Positions 44,557 to 53,379 are shown, numbered from the stretch's first letter. The stretch is DNA of 64,000 nt from Brevibacillus panacihumi W25 (GCF_000503775.1 NZ_KI629782.1:2120579-2184578), one strand, 5' to 3'. Program-made: numbers and translations. Notes: a model not told the origin generated them from the letters alone.

Positions 44557-44590
44557 ATCGCAAGCACACCTGCATTTGGAGCAGAAAGCT

Positions 44591-45484
44591 CTATTCCGTT
44601 TGCAAATAATACTGGATCAATCCATCCATCACATCATCCAGCTTGCGGAACTCGAAGCCCGTCGCAACAGCCTTGCTTACATCAGGAGACAAGGATGCCT
44701 CGAAGTTATACGGGGAGGTCGATTCCTTCTCCGTCGATGGAACAATGATTGCTTCTGTGTTTGCGGCATGTGCGATGCGATCGAGCAATTCCTGCAGCGA
44801 GAGATCTCCGGGAGAGCCGGGATTGTAGGGACCCTGAAGCTTTTGATCAGCAGCGAACTGGATAAAACGGGCAGCATCCTCGGAGTCGATATAGCCAAGT
44901 CTGCTTTCGGGATTGTCGATTCCGATCGGCAGACCCGCCTTCACTCGATCGACATGAAACTGCAAGCGTCCCGTGTAGTCGTCTTCCCCGATGACTAGCG
45001 GAAAGCGAAATGCAGTTGCTGGTACATCGCCTGTCTGGAACAAGACAGCTTCTGCCTGTCTCTTCGTCTCTTTGTACCCTGAAACTCCTATGTATTCTCT
45101 GCGGGATTTCAACTCGATCGGGTAGGCATAAGGGTCGTATTCCGATTCTTGTTTGGATGTGCCATAATCGTAGACAGACATGGTAGACGTAAACAAATAA
45201 TGACCGACTCTACCTTTTAAAACTTCTAAAGCATCTTTAACCTCGATTGGAGAATAACAGGATTGATCGAATACACAGTCATAAAAGGTATCTGTGCTGC
45301 CAAAGGCTTCCTCCAACGTCTTCCTGTCCTCCCTGTCAATGATCAGACGCTGTACGCTGTCGCCAAACGGATCTGGCGTTCTTCCCCTCGTCGCAATGGT
45401 CACATCCCAGCCGCTGTCGACGAGATTGCGTACCAAGCGCTTTCCAAAAAACTGAGTCCCGCCAATCACCAATGCTTTTTTCAT
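44591..45484 (-). CDS. NAD-dependent epimerase/dehydratase family protein
   Basis: 297 aa extended short-chain dehydrogenase/reductase. MKKALVIGGTQFFGKRLVRNLVDSGWDVTIATRGRTP is the Rossmann nucleotide loop; YLFTSTMSVYDYG and GYKETKRQAE give the catalytic Ser/Thr and Tyr-x-x-x-Lys (GYKETK). The form resembles sugar-nucleotide epimerases and RNA-binding CSP41-type relatives; substrate unknown. ATG 45484 behind GAGGGATC. Monocistronic. Confidence 0.82.
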   Translation of the reverse strand: MKKALVIGGTQFFGKRLVRNLVDSGWDVTIATRGRTPDPFGDSVQRLIIDREDRKTLEEAFGSTDTFYDCVFDQSCYSPIEVKDALEVLKGRVGHYLFTSTMSVYDYGTSKQESEYDPYAYPIELKSRREYIGVSGYKETKRQAEAVLFQTGDVPATAFRFPLVIGEDDYTGRLQFHVDRVKAGLPIGIDNPESRLGYIDSEDAARFIQFAADQKLQGPYNPGSPGDLSLQELLDRIAHAANTEAIIVPSTEKESTSPYNFEASLSPDVSKAVATGFEFRKLDDVMDGLIQYYLQTE

Positions 45485-45617
45485 GATGATCCCTCTTTCG
45501 ATAAGAATTTTTTTATCGATCTCTGATCATCATAGCTGATATTATTTCATAATTCAATCTATTCAACCAAAAATACCTGTAGTATGGAATTTCGTCTTAT
45601 AAAATGGAGGTATAATT

Positions 45618-46013
45618 ATGAAGTACTTGCCATTTTGCCTCTTTTTCCTCTTAGTAATAGGATGCGTGGAAAAGGATACCTATCAGCCCGTCGTTGATCG
45701 TGACGCGATAGTAGACAGGATCAATTACATTCACGACTTTAATTCCGCTGAGGAGTTCGATACAACCGAGTTGATGGGGCTTCAACATGATCCTGGGCGA
45801 AAAGATTACAAAATCGTTCTTACTGATTACTTTACAAATGTCCTGAAACAGGAAATGGAGTCATTTCAAACAATGAGCACTACCAATAATCTACGCCATA
45901 TTCTCGTGATAACCAAAGATAAGGTTGCCTATCGAGTGGATCTGAAGCAGTGGGAGGAATTTCAGAACATCTGGACTGTAGATATGTATGGAACGGCTGA
46001 CATCCAACAATAA
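45618..46013 (+). CDS. Putative lipoprotein, function unknown
   Basis: 131 aa. ATG 45618 behind GGAGG. MKYLPFCLFFLLVIGCVEKD is a lipoprotein signal with lipobox LVIGC (Cys16). The mature part is soluble, with no recognised domain (IVDRINYIHDFNSAEEFDTTELMG...). Monocistronic, AT-richer than neighbours. Confidence 0.55.
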   Translation: MKYLPFCLFFLLVIGCVEKDTYQPVVDRDAIVDRINYIHDFNSAEEFDTTELMGLQHDPGRKDYKIVLTDYFTNVLKQEMESFQTMSTTNNLRHILVITKDKVAYRVDLKQWEEFQNIWTVDMYGTADIQQ

Positions 46014-46031
46014 AACCTGACGCACAAAGCG

Positions 46032-46817
46032 TCAGGCCTTCTCCTCTTTTTCGGCGAACAGATGATTCAACTTTTGATAGGTCGGAGGAAACTCCGCCTG
46101 ATAGCGAAGGTACGTCGGGATTGGGTAACGAATGCCGCCTTTTTGCGTACCAGCCAGACCTTCTACCAATTCCTCGGCATCCCGGTAGTGAAAGCTGAAG
46201 GCCATCTCATGATCTTGCGTCTGGGCAAACAGTCTGTCTCCATAACACGGCACGATGACTTGGGGCTCGCCGGTCTGCAACGGCTTGATCGCAATATCCG
46301 CACAGTCGGCACGGCTGGAAAAAGTAGAAGGAATAGAACCGCCCCGCTTGTACAGCATCCCCGCCACGAGACGCATCACCTGCGCCGAATTGCCGTAGAT
46401 TACGACTACATCCGGCTCGACGGTTGCACGATCCAGTGGATAGGAAACGTAATACCCGCTTTCCTCCGCCGACAGCTTCGGCACATCCTGCTCGCTTGCG
46501 GCCCCAGCTTCCAGACTATCGGTGTACATGCCGCAAGCCAGATTTCCCTCTGTGTAAAAGGGCAGCTGCGGCTCGTAGCCAAACGCCACCTGCGCGATGG
46601 GACAGGAGAGGTCTGATCCGTTCATAGCGACGCTCCAGCCGTAGCGCCGGGAAAATCCGACTGCCTGACAAATCGTGATCTGGTAGCCGAAATCGCGCAT
46701 GGGCCGCTTGGTTTTCTCTGGCAGGTCGTCTTCCGCTTTCACAATCTTGATTCCGACCGGGAATGTATCAGTGCGGATATACGTCTGCAGGGCCTGGTTG
46801 AGTTCCTTCGTGTTCAT
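46032..46817 (-). CDS. DUF169 domain protein
   Basis: 261 aa. ATG 46817 behind GGGGGAGGA. Contains the DUF169 features FPVGIKIV, QITICQAVGFSRRYGWSVAM, DLSCPIAQVAFGY, VVIYGNSAQVMRLV and ADCADIAIKPLQTGEPQVIVPCYGDRLFAQTQDHEMAFSF, with several conserved Cys that could bind metal or a cluster. No signal peptide. Biochemical role not established. Confidence 0.8.
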   Translation of the reverse strand: MNTKELNQALQTYIRTDTFPVGIKIVKAEDDLPEKTKRPMRDFGYQITICQAVGFSRRYGWSVAMNGSDLSCPIAQVAFGYEPQLPFYTEGNLACGMYTDSLEAGAASEQDVPKLSAEESGYYVSYPLDRATVEPDVVVIYGNSAQVMRLVAGMLYKRGGSIPSTFSSRADCADIAIKPLQTGEPQVIVPCYGDRLFAQTQDHEMAFSFHYRDAEELVEGLAGTQKGGIRYPIPTYLRYQAEFPPTYQKLNHLFAEKEEKA

Positions 46818-46894
46818 CTTCCATCCTCCCCCTTTTTGCATGGAAAAACTTATACAACAAGTCTAACAACTTTTTTCGGAAAATTCTATTTTCT

Positions 46895-46984
46895 GCCGCT
46901 GAAAGAGTGTTCCGCCTTTTCCGCTGCGCCTCGGTCAAGATCCCAAATATCTTCGCTTATCTCCCCTTTTTCCTCGTCCAGCTT
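46895..46984 (+). repeat. Dispersed hairpin repeat, truncated copy R4
   Basis: Only the right ~90 bases of the R1-R3 unit: GCCGCTGAAAGAGTGTTCCG, then CCTTTTCCG, GGTCAAGATCCCAAATA, CTTCGCTTATCTCCCC, TTTTTCCTCGTCCAGCTTC. The left half is missing, so it is a 5'-truncated or eroded copy. Confidence 0.75.
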
Positions 46985-47040
46985 CAGTTTGTCCCCGCAC
47001 TTTCTTCTTCGTGTTTCTCAAGAAGTTATTTTTCCTATAC

Positions 47041-47080
47041 AAAAAAACGGCGTGGTTGAGCGATGCCGTTCCCACGCCGT
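47041..47080 (-). terminator. Terminator of the Tad/VWA locus
   Basis: ACGGCGTGG (47047-47055) pairs with CCACGCCGT (47072-47080); on the minus strand followed by TTTTTTT. It ends the long pilus operon. Confidence 0.85.
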
Positions 47081-47102
47081 GATCTTTTACGAATACCTCG
47101 AC

Positions 47103-48419
47103 CTACCCTCCGCTGTACTTCTCCTCAATCTCCGAACGCATCTCACTATAGGTCTGCGTCGTCAAGCCGACCAGGTAGTCGATCAACTCCTCCTTGGATT
47201 GCGTGACCAGCGCCTCTCTTTCCAGTCGTTTCTGCAACAGATATTCTCGCGGCTGATTGCCCAGCTTGCCTGTCGCAGTCAGATAATCGATGGCTGCGCC
47301 TACATTGAGGCTTTCCCGCCAATTTTTCTCGTACCAATCCCGATCGTAGGCATCGATCCATTTTTTCCGGTCGATCAATACCGCATCGACTTCGGACAAG
47401 GCATCGCGCTTCCACTGTTCCCATTTTTGCGCGATCTCTTTGGCTCGCTCCAGCTCTTGCTTGAACTGCTCGCGATTGGTGACGTTGGCGTACAGCCCTT
47501 CCGATGCGGCCGCGATCTCTTTCAGTTGCTTCTGGCCCTCTGCGTTGACGTCAAAGCCGATCACATTCAGGAGCGGCATGATTTCGGACTGGGAAAGCTC
47601 TCTGGCGACCGCGACCGGATCGCCGTCACAGGTCTCGATCCCGTCACTCACCAGGTAAATGACGTTGGTATTCTTGTCTGCCGAGAACTGGGCCATGTCC
47701 TGCTGCGCCATTTGCAGAGAATGCGCAATCGAGGTCCAGCCGTTCGGTTCAAATTGCTTCAAGGCATCGTCCAGCTTCTTCGCATCATACGATTGGAGCT
47801 GATAGACGAGATCGCTGCTGGAGCAGGAAAGCTGTTTGTGGGCATCCGAACCGCTCCCCTTATGCCCGTAAACCCTCAGTGAGATTTTTGCTTCCTCAGG
47901 CAGAGACTCCGCGAACTCCTTGATCGCCTCTTTGGCCAGCTCCATCTTGGTCTTGTCGCCGATTTTCTCCTTCATGCTGCCGCTCGCATCAAGGATAATC
48001 TGCACGTTGAAATTTTCGCGAAACAAAAAACGGGCATCTCCCACATCCGGACTCCCGAATGAAGCCATCCGCCAACGATCCACGACCATTTGCGGGCTCA
48101 GGTAATCCTCTGTAAACAACGTGAGCAGCTGCCCCCAGTAAACATCGATCAGAGATTGATCCATCCCGTCGATCAAGGGCGGCAGACGGTCCAGAACTTT
48201 GACAATCTGTGCCCGATGCGGATAATTCGCCAGATAAAATTGAGTGCCAGCCAGCGGACCCGGCTGGGAGCCGATCAATTCTTGGGTCGTCTCAGGCATG
48301 CGTGGTACGCCTGCAGTTCCGGTTACGGCTGATCCGAAAGAACAGCCGACAAGCGACAAGGTCAACACCAAGCCGCTTACGATATGACGCCATCTGGATC
48401 TACATGCCATCTCACTCAT
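47103..48419 (-). CDS. VWA-domain lipoprotein (pilus locus), copy 2
   Basis: 438 aa. Lipobox SLVGC (Cys26) anchors it outside the membrane. A ~110-residue helical region, then a von Willebrand A domain with the MIDAS motif DASGS (Asp144) and VSDGIETCDGDPVAVA further on, then a C-terminal helical part of about 130 residues (WEQWKRDALSEVDAVLIDRKKWID). A close paralog lies at 53380-54816; both share LSCSSSD/LSCSKSD, GWTSIA/GWTPIA and the C-terminal helices. In Tad-like loci VWA proteins often act as surface or adhesion factors; that is inference here. Last gene of the locus. Confidence 0.8.
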   Translation of the reverse strand: MSEMACRSRWRHIVSGLVLTLSLVGCSFGSAVTGTAGVPRMPETTQELIGSQPGPLAGTQFYLANYPHRAQIVKVLDRLPPLIDGMDQSLIDVYWGQLLTLFTEDYLSPQMVVDRWRMASFGSPDVGDARFLFRENFNVQIILDASGSMKEKIGDKTKMELAKEAIKEFAESLPEEAKISLRVYGHKGSGSDAHKQLSCSSSDLVYQLQSYDAKKLDDALKQFEPNGWTSIAHSLQMAQQDMAQFSADKNTNVIYLVSDGIETCDGDPVAVARELSQSEIMPLLNVIGFDVNAEGQKQLKEIAAASEGLYANVTNREQFKQELERAKEIAQKWEQWKRDALSEVDAVLIDRKKWIDAYDRDWYEKNWRESLNVGAAIDYLTATGKLGNQPREYLLQKRLEREALVTQSKEELIDYLVGLTTQTYSEMRSEIEEKYSGG

Positions 48420-48449
48420 CGCCTCCTTTCTGCTAATCTGCCTGTTTCT

Positions 48450-49109
48450 CTATAAGGAAAGATGGACGTCTGTCCATTGAAGCACCTCCGCGAAGCGAAT
48501 CCGTCTGCCTTCCGCTGTCTGTTCGATCTCATCGCGATGATTGGACAAGAAATCAAGGCCAAAATTTTCACTCTCATACCGGACGGACGTCCTTACTTCG
48601 ATCCGCTGCTCGCTGTTGAACATCTTCACACGCGACCCGCTTCTGATGGCACCGTTTGAAGACAAGATGCTGCCAACTGTACTTTGAATTTTTCTTTCTG
48701 CAACTGCCATATGTTGCCATACGTATCCTTCCAGTACAGAATTGGTCGGTAGATTAACCAAGAGCACCTGGTCGATCGCGTTGTACAGTATCTCACTATC
48801 CGACCAGCTCGGATGGGCACTGCGCAAGGAGATTTTGGCCGCCTTTACCTGCGGCGAGATCGGGACCATGTTGAACGGAAGGTTTGCATCATAAACTTCG
48901 ATCGCCCTCTCCGCTTCTTCGTAGACAATCTGCGTGGCACCAAGGCTGGCCTGCTGAGCACTATTCGCCGCCACTTCCTTGTCGACAAAGACGGTCGACA
49001 TGTTGAACAGCAATGTGAACATAACGAGTGAAAAGAAGAAAAAGATCGTCAGGACAAACACCGTCATATTGCCGCGTTGATCACGTAAGCTATTCGCTAT
49101 TTGTCTCAT
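48450..49109 (-). CDS. TadG/TadE-like pseudopilin protein
   Basis: 219 aa. N-terminus DQRGNMTVFVLTIFFFFSLVMFTLLFNMSTVFVDKEVAANSAQQASLGATQIVYEEA: a basic leader with Gly before a hydrophobic helix, followed by the alanine-rich heptad region typical of TadE/TadG proteins. The C-terminal ~120 residues are soluble and beta-like, without a recognised domain. It probably is a minor pilin exported and processed with the pilus; directly adjoining the TadE gene stop. Confidence 0.65.
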   Translation of the reverse strand: MRQIANSLRDQRGNMTVFVLTIFFFFSLVMFTLLFNMSTVFVDKEVAANSAQQASLGATQIVYEEAERAIEVYDANLPFNMVPISPQVKAAKISLRSAHPSWSDSEILYNAIDQVLLVNLPTNSVLEGYVWQHMAVAERKIQSTVGSILSSNGAIRSGSRVKMFNSEQRIEVRTSVRYESENFGLDFLSNHRDEIEQTAEGRRIRFAEVLQWTDVHLSL

Positions 49110-49526
49110 CTAATGAACCACCCGCCCCCGCAGCTCGCGGCTCAGCGAGATGACTCTGTCTTTTTCCTCCATGTTTTGCTTGATAAAATCCGGGATAAAA
49201 AATAGATCCAGATTCACGCCAATACGCGCAACAAACAGGTTATCCCCTTCATGGGAAATCAACGAATTCGAATCGTTGTAAGAAATGCCTCCCCCAGCGG
49301 AGTTGACGATTTCGCGTGCAGCTTTTCTAGCTTCCGAGGAATTACCGGTAATCGAATAGACCTTCGCCGCTTCGTTAGCAGCGGACTGGGCAATGATGAC
49401 GGCATAAACACCTGTTAAAAATTGCCATAAAATCAAGAGAATCAAAAAGACGAATGGCAGAATTCCAATAAACTCCACTGTCACAGAGCCTTTTTTATTT
49501 TGTAACGCCCGACTCCATCTTTTCAT
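49110..49526 (-). CDS. TadE-like pseudopilin
   Basis: 138 aa. MKRWSRALQNKKGSVTVEFIGILPFVFLILLILWQFLTGVYAVIIAQSAANEAAKVYSITG: type IVb prepilin-like cleavage site KKG|SVTVEF with Glu at +5, then the TadE helix. Minor pilin of the Tad system. ATG 49526 behind AGGTGACTG. It precedes the TadG-like gene without a gap. Confidence 0.8.
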   Translation of the reverse strand: MKRWSRALQNKKGSVTVEFIGILPFVFLILLILWQFLTGVYAVIIAQSAANEAAKVYSITGNSSEARKAAREIVNSAGGGISYNDSNSLISHEGDNLFVARIGVNLDLFFIPDFIKQNMEEKDRVISLSRELRGRVVH

Positions 49527-49555
49527 AAGACAGTCACCTCCGCAGAAAACCCTGC

Positions 49556-50302
49556 CTACCCCTCTACTACCAATCTTTCTGCTTCAACTCTCTCTGCTTC
49601 CATTTTTTCTGCCTCGATCGCCTTCATCAGCTCTGTGCGCCATTTGACGGTGTACATCGTAAACATCACCGCGATGAAGGGGAAGATCAGCACTGTCAAA
49701 ATCATTTGCGTAAAGAAAACCGCGCCGAAGCTGGTCGTAATAAACGTCACCGATGCCAGCCCGACCAGACCAATCACCCATTGGATCGCACTCGTCAACA
49801 GGATCAGGCCCAGAATCGGGACAAAATGCTTTTTCCCCATTTCGAAGGCAGACCGCAAGCATTTCCAGGGAGATGCTTGTTTCATGACGGTCAGATATGG
49901 GGTCAGATAAAACAGCACTAGCAGGATGACCCCCGGCACGACGAACAGAAGCAAACCAATACACACCGCCAGTACGTAGACGATCCCATACAGGAAAACG
50001 GAGAAACCGGACTCCCAAAATGTGCGGAAGGCCTTGCGCAGCGGCTTCTCTTCTCCCTCCATCTCGCTGATGACGAATTTTGCGAACACAATCTGAACTA
50101 ATGTCAGGAACAGCAGAAGCAAGAACAGATTATAAAAACTGGCGACGACAGGTGCCCCTGTCAAGGCAGCCAGAAAATTCACGTAGTTAATCGCCACATT
50201 GTGTACCAGCAGCAATGGCAAAACAATAACGGCCGAAATCAACAAAAGCGATTCGATATGACGCGCGTAAAAGTGAATGCTCTCTTTCAATGGATTCACC
50301 AA
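49556..50302 (-). CDS. Polytopic membrane protein of the pilus locus
   Basis: 248 aa with about six hydrophobic segments (LLLISAVIVLPLLLV; FYNLFLLLLFLTLVQIVFA; FLYGIVYVLAVCIGLLLFVVPGVILLVLFYL; ILGLILLTSAIQWVIGLVGLA; MILTVLIFPFIAVMF) and the pattern VPGVILLVLFYLTPYLTVMKQASPWKCLRSAFEMGKKHFVPIL found in DUF975/glycerophosphodiester-phosphodiesterase membrane-domain proteins. C-terminus is a charged helix rich in Glu. Not a known Tad component; role unknown. Confidence 0.6.
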   Translation of the reverse strand: MVNPLKESIHFYARHIESLLLISAVIVLPLLLVHNVAINYVNFLAALTGAPVVASFYNLFLLLLFLTLVQIVFAKFVISEMEGEEKPLRKAFRTFWESGFSVFLYGIVYVLAVCIGLLLFVVPGVILLVLFYLTPYLTVMKQASPWKCLRSAFEMGKKHFVPILGLILLTSAIQWVIGLVGLASVTFITTSFGAVFFTQMILTVLIFPFIAVMFTMYTVKWRTELMKAIEAEKMEAERVEAERLVVEG

Positions 50303-50335
50303 GTCGGCCCCCTTTGTTCGCTCCTTCTTCCTCAG

Positions 50336-51190
50336 CTAAGGATTGCGCAGGATGGTGAAGAGCTGGTTTCGATAAATCTCTTCATTTTTTTCTAACAGTG
50401 CATGTCTCATATCTGCTGCATCCTGGTAAGGAACCCCTTTTACTTCCATGTCCTGAAGGGATTTTCTCATGATTCTCCTGATTTCTCCCCGCCTGTAGTC
50501 ACGCAGCAGCGCGACCAACTTCTTGGCAATCTCCCTTTGCTCCTTGGCCAAATTCAGACGAGAGGAATCAAAAAAATGATATACACGGTCGACAGCATCT
50601 TGCAGTTCGAATTGTCTGCGCAAGCGTCGGTACAATATATAATCAGAATCCAGCAGAGCATCTCGCATATGTTTCTCGTCGTCAACCGTCGTATAATTCC
50701 GCGCAAGCATCTCGTTGTGATAACGCATGCCCCGCTCGTAGATCGCCTGCAATTCATTCACACTGTTGACCATGATGTCACACATCTCGATCACATCCGC
50801 TGTGTCCTGGCGAAGCTGACCATCCATCGCTTGTTCACAAAACGGAAGGAGCGCCCGCAGATAATCGCGCTTTTGCTCATACATCCATACAGGCTTCTCC
50901 TTATCCACTGCGAAATCTTTTGTAAAATTAATGGCAGCGTTGTTATGGGACATAAACAGGCGGACAGCGCGGATCGCCTCTGCCCGAGGGGGAACACTTC
51001 CATCGCTTCGAAGGATCAGATATCCGACCGCCTCATTTTTCCCCCATCTCCAGTACTGCACGTTGTAGTAGACTTGATCGTCTAACAATGCCGCATGATT
51101 AAACAAATCCGGCTTTTCAAGGAAGCGTTTATATTTGTTGATCTGTTCTCGTACTTGTGCTGTTCCCTTTACATTTATTCGGGAGATCAT
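50336..51190 (-). CDS. Uncharacterised pilus-locus protein, paralog A
   Basis: 284 aa from ATG 51190 (MISRINVKGTAQVREQINKYKRF) behind AAAGGAAG; longer frames lack a site. Not recognised as a known family. Mostly alpha-helical and charged, no signal peptide or membrane segment. Shared with paralog B: KFLEKPDLFNHAA, DQVYYNVQYWRWGK, GYLILRSDGSVPP, RLFMSHNNA, DKEKPVWMY, ERGM.YH.EMLARNYTT.DDEK.MRDALLDSDYILYRRLR, and the terminal LRNP. The YWRWGK/DGSVPP part resembles neither ATPase nor pilin. Likely cytosolic; a chaperone or assembly role is only a guess. Confidence 0.6.
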   Translation of the reverse strand: MISRINVKGTAQVREQINKYKRFLEKPDLFNHAALLDDQVYYNVQYWRWGKNEAVGYLILRSDGSVPPRAEAIRAVRLFMSHNNAAINFTKDFAVDKEKPVWMYEQKRDYLRALLPFCEQAMDGQLRQDTADVIEMCDIMVNSVNELQAIYERGMRYHNEMLARNYTTVDDEKHMRDALLDSDYILYRRLRRQFELQDAVDRVYHFFDSSRLNLAKEQREIAKKLVALLRDYRRGEIRRIMRKSLQDMEVKGVPYQDAADMRHALLEKNEEIYRNQLFTILRNP

Positions 51191-51221
51191 GTTGGCACTT
51201 CCTTTGCTCAGTGCTCTTCTC

Positions 51222-52073
51222 CTAAGGATTTCGCAGGCTAGACATGATTGAATGAAATATTTTTTCATTAAATTCACTCACTGCCTGTCTCATTTCCAGG
51301 ACATCCTGATAAGGGACTCCTTGTACTTCCATGTCTTTAATGGATTGTTTCATGATCCGCCAGAGCTCTTCCCTTCTGTAATCACGCAGCAGACTGACCA
51401 ACTTTTTTGCCATGTCACTTTGTTTCCCAGCCAATTCAAGGCGAGAAGAAGCAAAAAAATGATAGATCCGATCGACTGCGCTTTGTACTTCGCATTGTTT
51501 GCGCAATCGCCGGTACAAAATATAATCAGAGTCAAGCAAGGCATCCCGCATCTGTTTCTCGTCATCAATCGTCGTATAATTCCGTGCAAGCATCTCTTCG
51601 TGGTAATGCATGCCCCGTTCGTAGATTGCCCGCAATTCCTCCACACTGTTGACCATCAACTGGCACATCTCGATCAAATCCTCTGCATCCTGGCGAGTCT
51701 GTGCATCCATTACATGTTCACAGAACGGGAGTAACTCCAGCAGACAATCCCTCTTTTGCTGATACATCCATACCGGCTTTTCTTTATCCCTCGCAAAATC
51801 TTGTGTAAAACTAATGACAGCATTGTTATGGGACATGAATAAACGAACGACCGGTCTAGCTTCTGCAAGAGGAGGCACACTCCCATCACTGCGCAGGATC
51901 AGATATCCAGCAGCCTTGCTCTTCCCCCATCTCCAGTACTGAACATTGTAATAGACTTGACCGTCAAGCATTGCCGCATGATTAAACAGGTCTGGCTTTT
52001 CCAAGAACTTTTTGTGTTTGTTAATTTGTTCTCGGATGTGTGGTGTTTCTTTTACGATAATGCGTGAGACCAT
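51222..52073 (-). CDS. Uncharacterised pilus-locus protein, paralog B
   Basis: 283 aa, tandem duplicate of the following gene (paralog A), roughly two thirds identical by eye and nearly the same length. Begins MVSRIIVKETPHIREQINKHKKF. Divergence is spread over the whole length and is strongest in the last 60 residues (SRLELAGKQSDMAKKLVSLLRDYRREELWRIMKQSIKDMEVQGVPYQDVLEMRQ). No signal peptide. It begins after the Pro-Gln-Leu repeat protein with a 72-base gap. Confidence 0.6.
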   Translation of the reverse strand: MVSRIIVKETPHIREQINKHKKFLEKPDLFNHAAMLDGQVYYNVQYWRWGKSKAAGYLILRSDGSVPPLAEARPVVRLFMSHNNAVISFTQDFARDKEKPVWMYQQKRDCLLELLPFCEHVMDAQTRQDAEDLIEMCQLMVNSVEELRAIYERGMHYHEEMLARNYTTIDDEKQMRDALLDSDYILYRRLRKQCEVQSAVDRIYHFFASSRLELAGKQSDMAKKLVSLLRDYRREELWRIMKQSIKDMEVQGVPYQDVLEMRQAVSEFNEKIFHSIMSSLRNP

Positions 52074-52145
52074 CTTAGCTCCCTCCAGACCATTATGTCG
52101 TTCATGCTGTTGGTATACGATGCGGTGGGATCAGTTTCCTATGGA

Positions 52146-53378
52146 CTAGGAAAAAATAGATTTTACAAAGCCCCATGTATCTTTTGCTGTGTCCTTGACC
52201 CAATCAATCGCATCTGTTGTTTTCTCTTTGAGCCACTTACCTATTTTCCCGTCGGCCAACTTGTCAATCCACTTGAGTGCTGTACTGCCCAGCCACAAGA
52301 CTCCTCCTGCCGTGACAAGCACAACAGCAACTGTTTGCCCACCTGGAATCACGGAAGCGATCACGCCTGCGTCCATCAAAGTACTTCCTAAGCTGCCTAC
52401 ACCGTTGAGGAATTTCTCCCCTTGTTGCTCCGGAGTCAAGTTTGGGTCATCAATTTGGCTAAATGATGTGTAGGTATTAAAGGCGTCAAAGGGAAGGCTG
52501 ATTGCTGCAATCCCGACATTCAACCCTGTTATCAGACCGGGTACCCGTGCAGCGTTCGCTCCTGAAGTCGCATTGGAGAATGAACGTTGGTATTCGGCGG
52601 CTCTTGCCGCTGCGTTCGCATTCTGCTGCAATACGAGTTTGTAAGAGTCGTACGCTCCCTTTGCCCCCATGATATCGAGAGCGCCACTTGTATAATTCTG
52701 GTAAGGAGAACCATCTAGGCCAATATCCAGACCCTTCAGCCCAAGTGTCAGCAAGACTTTGGAGTATCCGCCTGCCCCCGTTCCTACAGAAACTTGACCA
52801 TGCTGCAACATATCTGCACTGTAACTAAGGGTGTCCCCCATAATATCCTTGATGGAAAATTGCATCATCTTGTAAGCCATGGTCTCGCCAAACGGCGGAG
52901 GATTTGCCTGGGGACCCGGCCCCTGACCAGGCGGTGTGAGTTGCGGTACTTCACTGCCGACCCGTCCTCCTGCAGCTCCGCTGCCATCCGGTGTCGTCAG
53001 AGCAGGTGCCCGACCGTCTGGTGCCTGAAGCTGGGGCATGCTTCCGTTCGGTGCTTGCATTTGAGGCATATTCCCGTTGGGAGCCTGAAGCTGAGGTGTA
53101 TCCCATTCGGGTTCTTCCAACTGTGGGACAATTCCCGGCGGAGGCTCCAATTGAGGCATATCCCATTGAACGCCATCCAGTTTTGGTATTTCCCAATCCG
53201 GTGCTTGCAGATTAGGAGCCTCGTAGTTAGGCACCTGAAGCTGCGGTGGCTGTAACGTCGCTCCCTCTGCCAGCACGATCACGGGGAAGGCATTCATCAA
53301 AAGAATAATAAAAGCGAAGATACCGGCTATCCAAGGTCTTCCTCGTCTTTTATCCACTAGCCACCCCTCCTGTGTCAC
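52146..53378 (-). CDS. Signal-bearing protein with Pro-Gln-Leu repeats and hydrophobic C-terminal domain
   Basis: 410 aa, not a known family. Residues ~16-38 form a signal peptide or anchor (WIAGIFAFIILLMNAFPVIVLAEG). Residues ~42-135 consist of about ten imperfect ten-residue units of the form P-Q-L-(Q/E)-x-P-(N/D/E)-(G/W)-x-(M/T), e.g. PQLQAPNGNM, PQMQAPNGSM, PQLQAPDGRA. Then a Gly/Pro spacer and a ~240-residue domain rich in Gly, Ala and Ser with hydrophobic helices (LITGLNVGIAAISLPFDAFNTYTSF; GVIASVIPGGQTVAVVLVTAGGVLWLGSTALKWI) and an amphipathic Lys/Trp end. It could be a surface stalk protein or a secreted effector; both are inference. Starts 2 bases after the stop of the upstream VWA gene. 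Confidence 0.6.
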   Translation of the reverse strand: MTQEGWLVDKRRGRPWIAGIFAFIILLMNAFPVIVLAEGATLQPPQLQVPNYEAPNLQAPDWEIPKLDGVQWDMPQLEPPPGIVPQLEEPEWDTPQLQAPNGNMPQMQAPNGSMPQLQAPDGRAPALTTPDGSGAAGGRVGSEVPQLTPPGQGPGPQANPPPFGETMAYKMMQFSIKDIMGDTLSYSADMLQHGQVSVGTGAGGYSKVLLTLGLKGLDIGLDGSPYQNYTSGALDIMGAKGAYDSYKLVLQQNANAAARAAEYQRSFSNATSGANAARVPGLITGLNVGIAAISLPFDAFNTYTSFSQIDDPNLTPEQQGEKFLNGVGSLGSTLMDAGVIASVIPGGQTVAVVLVTAGGVLWLGSTALKWIDKLADGKIGKWLKEKTTDAIDWVKDTAKDTWGFVKSIFS

Positions 53379-53379
53379 G

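Noticed and set aside
52146-53378. Polymorphic toxin or LXG/WXG effector with the membrane protein as immunity
   Set aside because: No LXG or WXG motif, no nuclease or deaminase signature at the C-terminus, and the neighbouring genes are shared with a pilus locus; kept only as a remote possibility.
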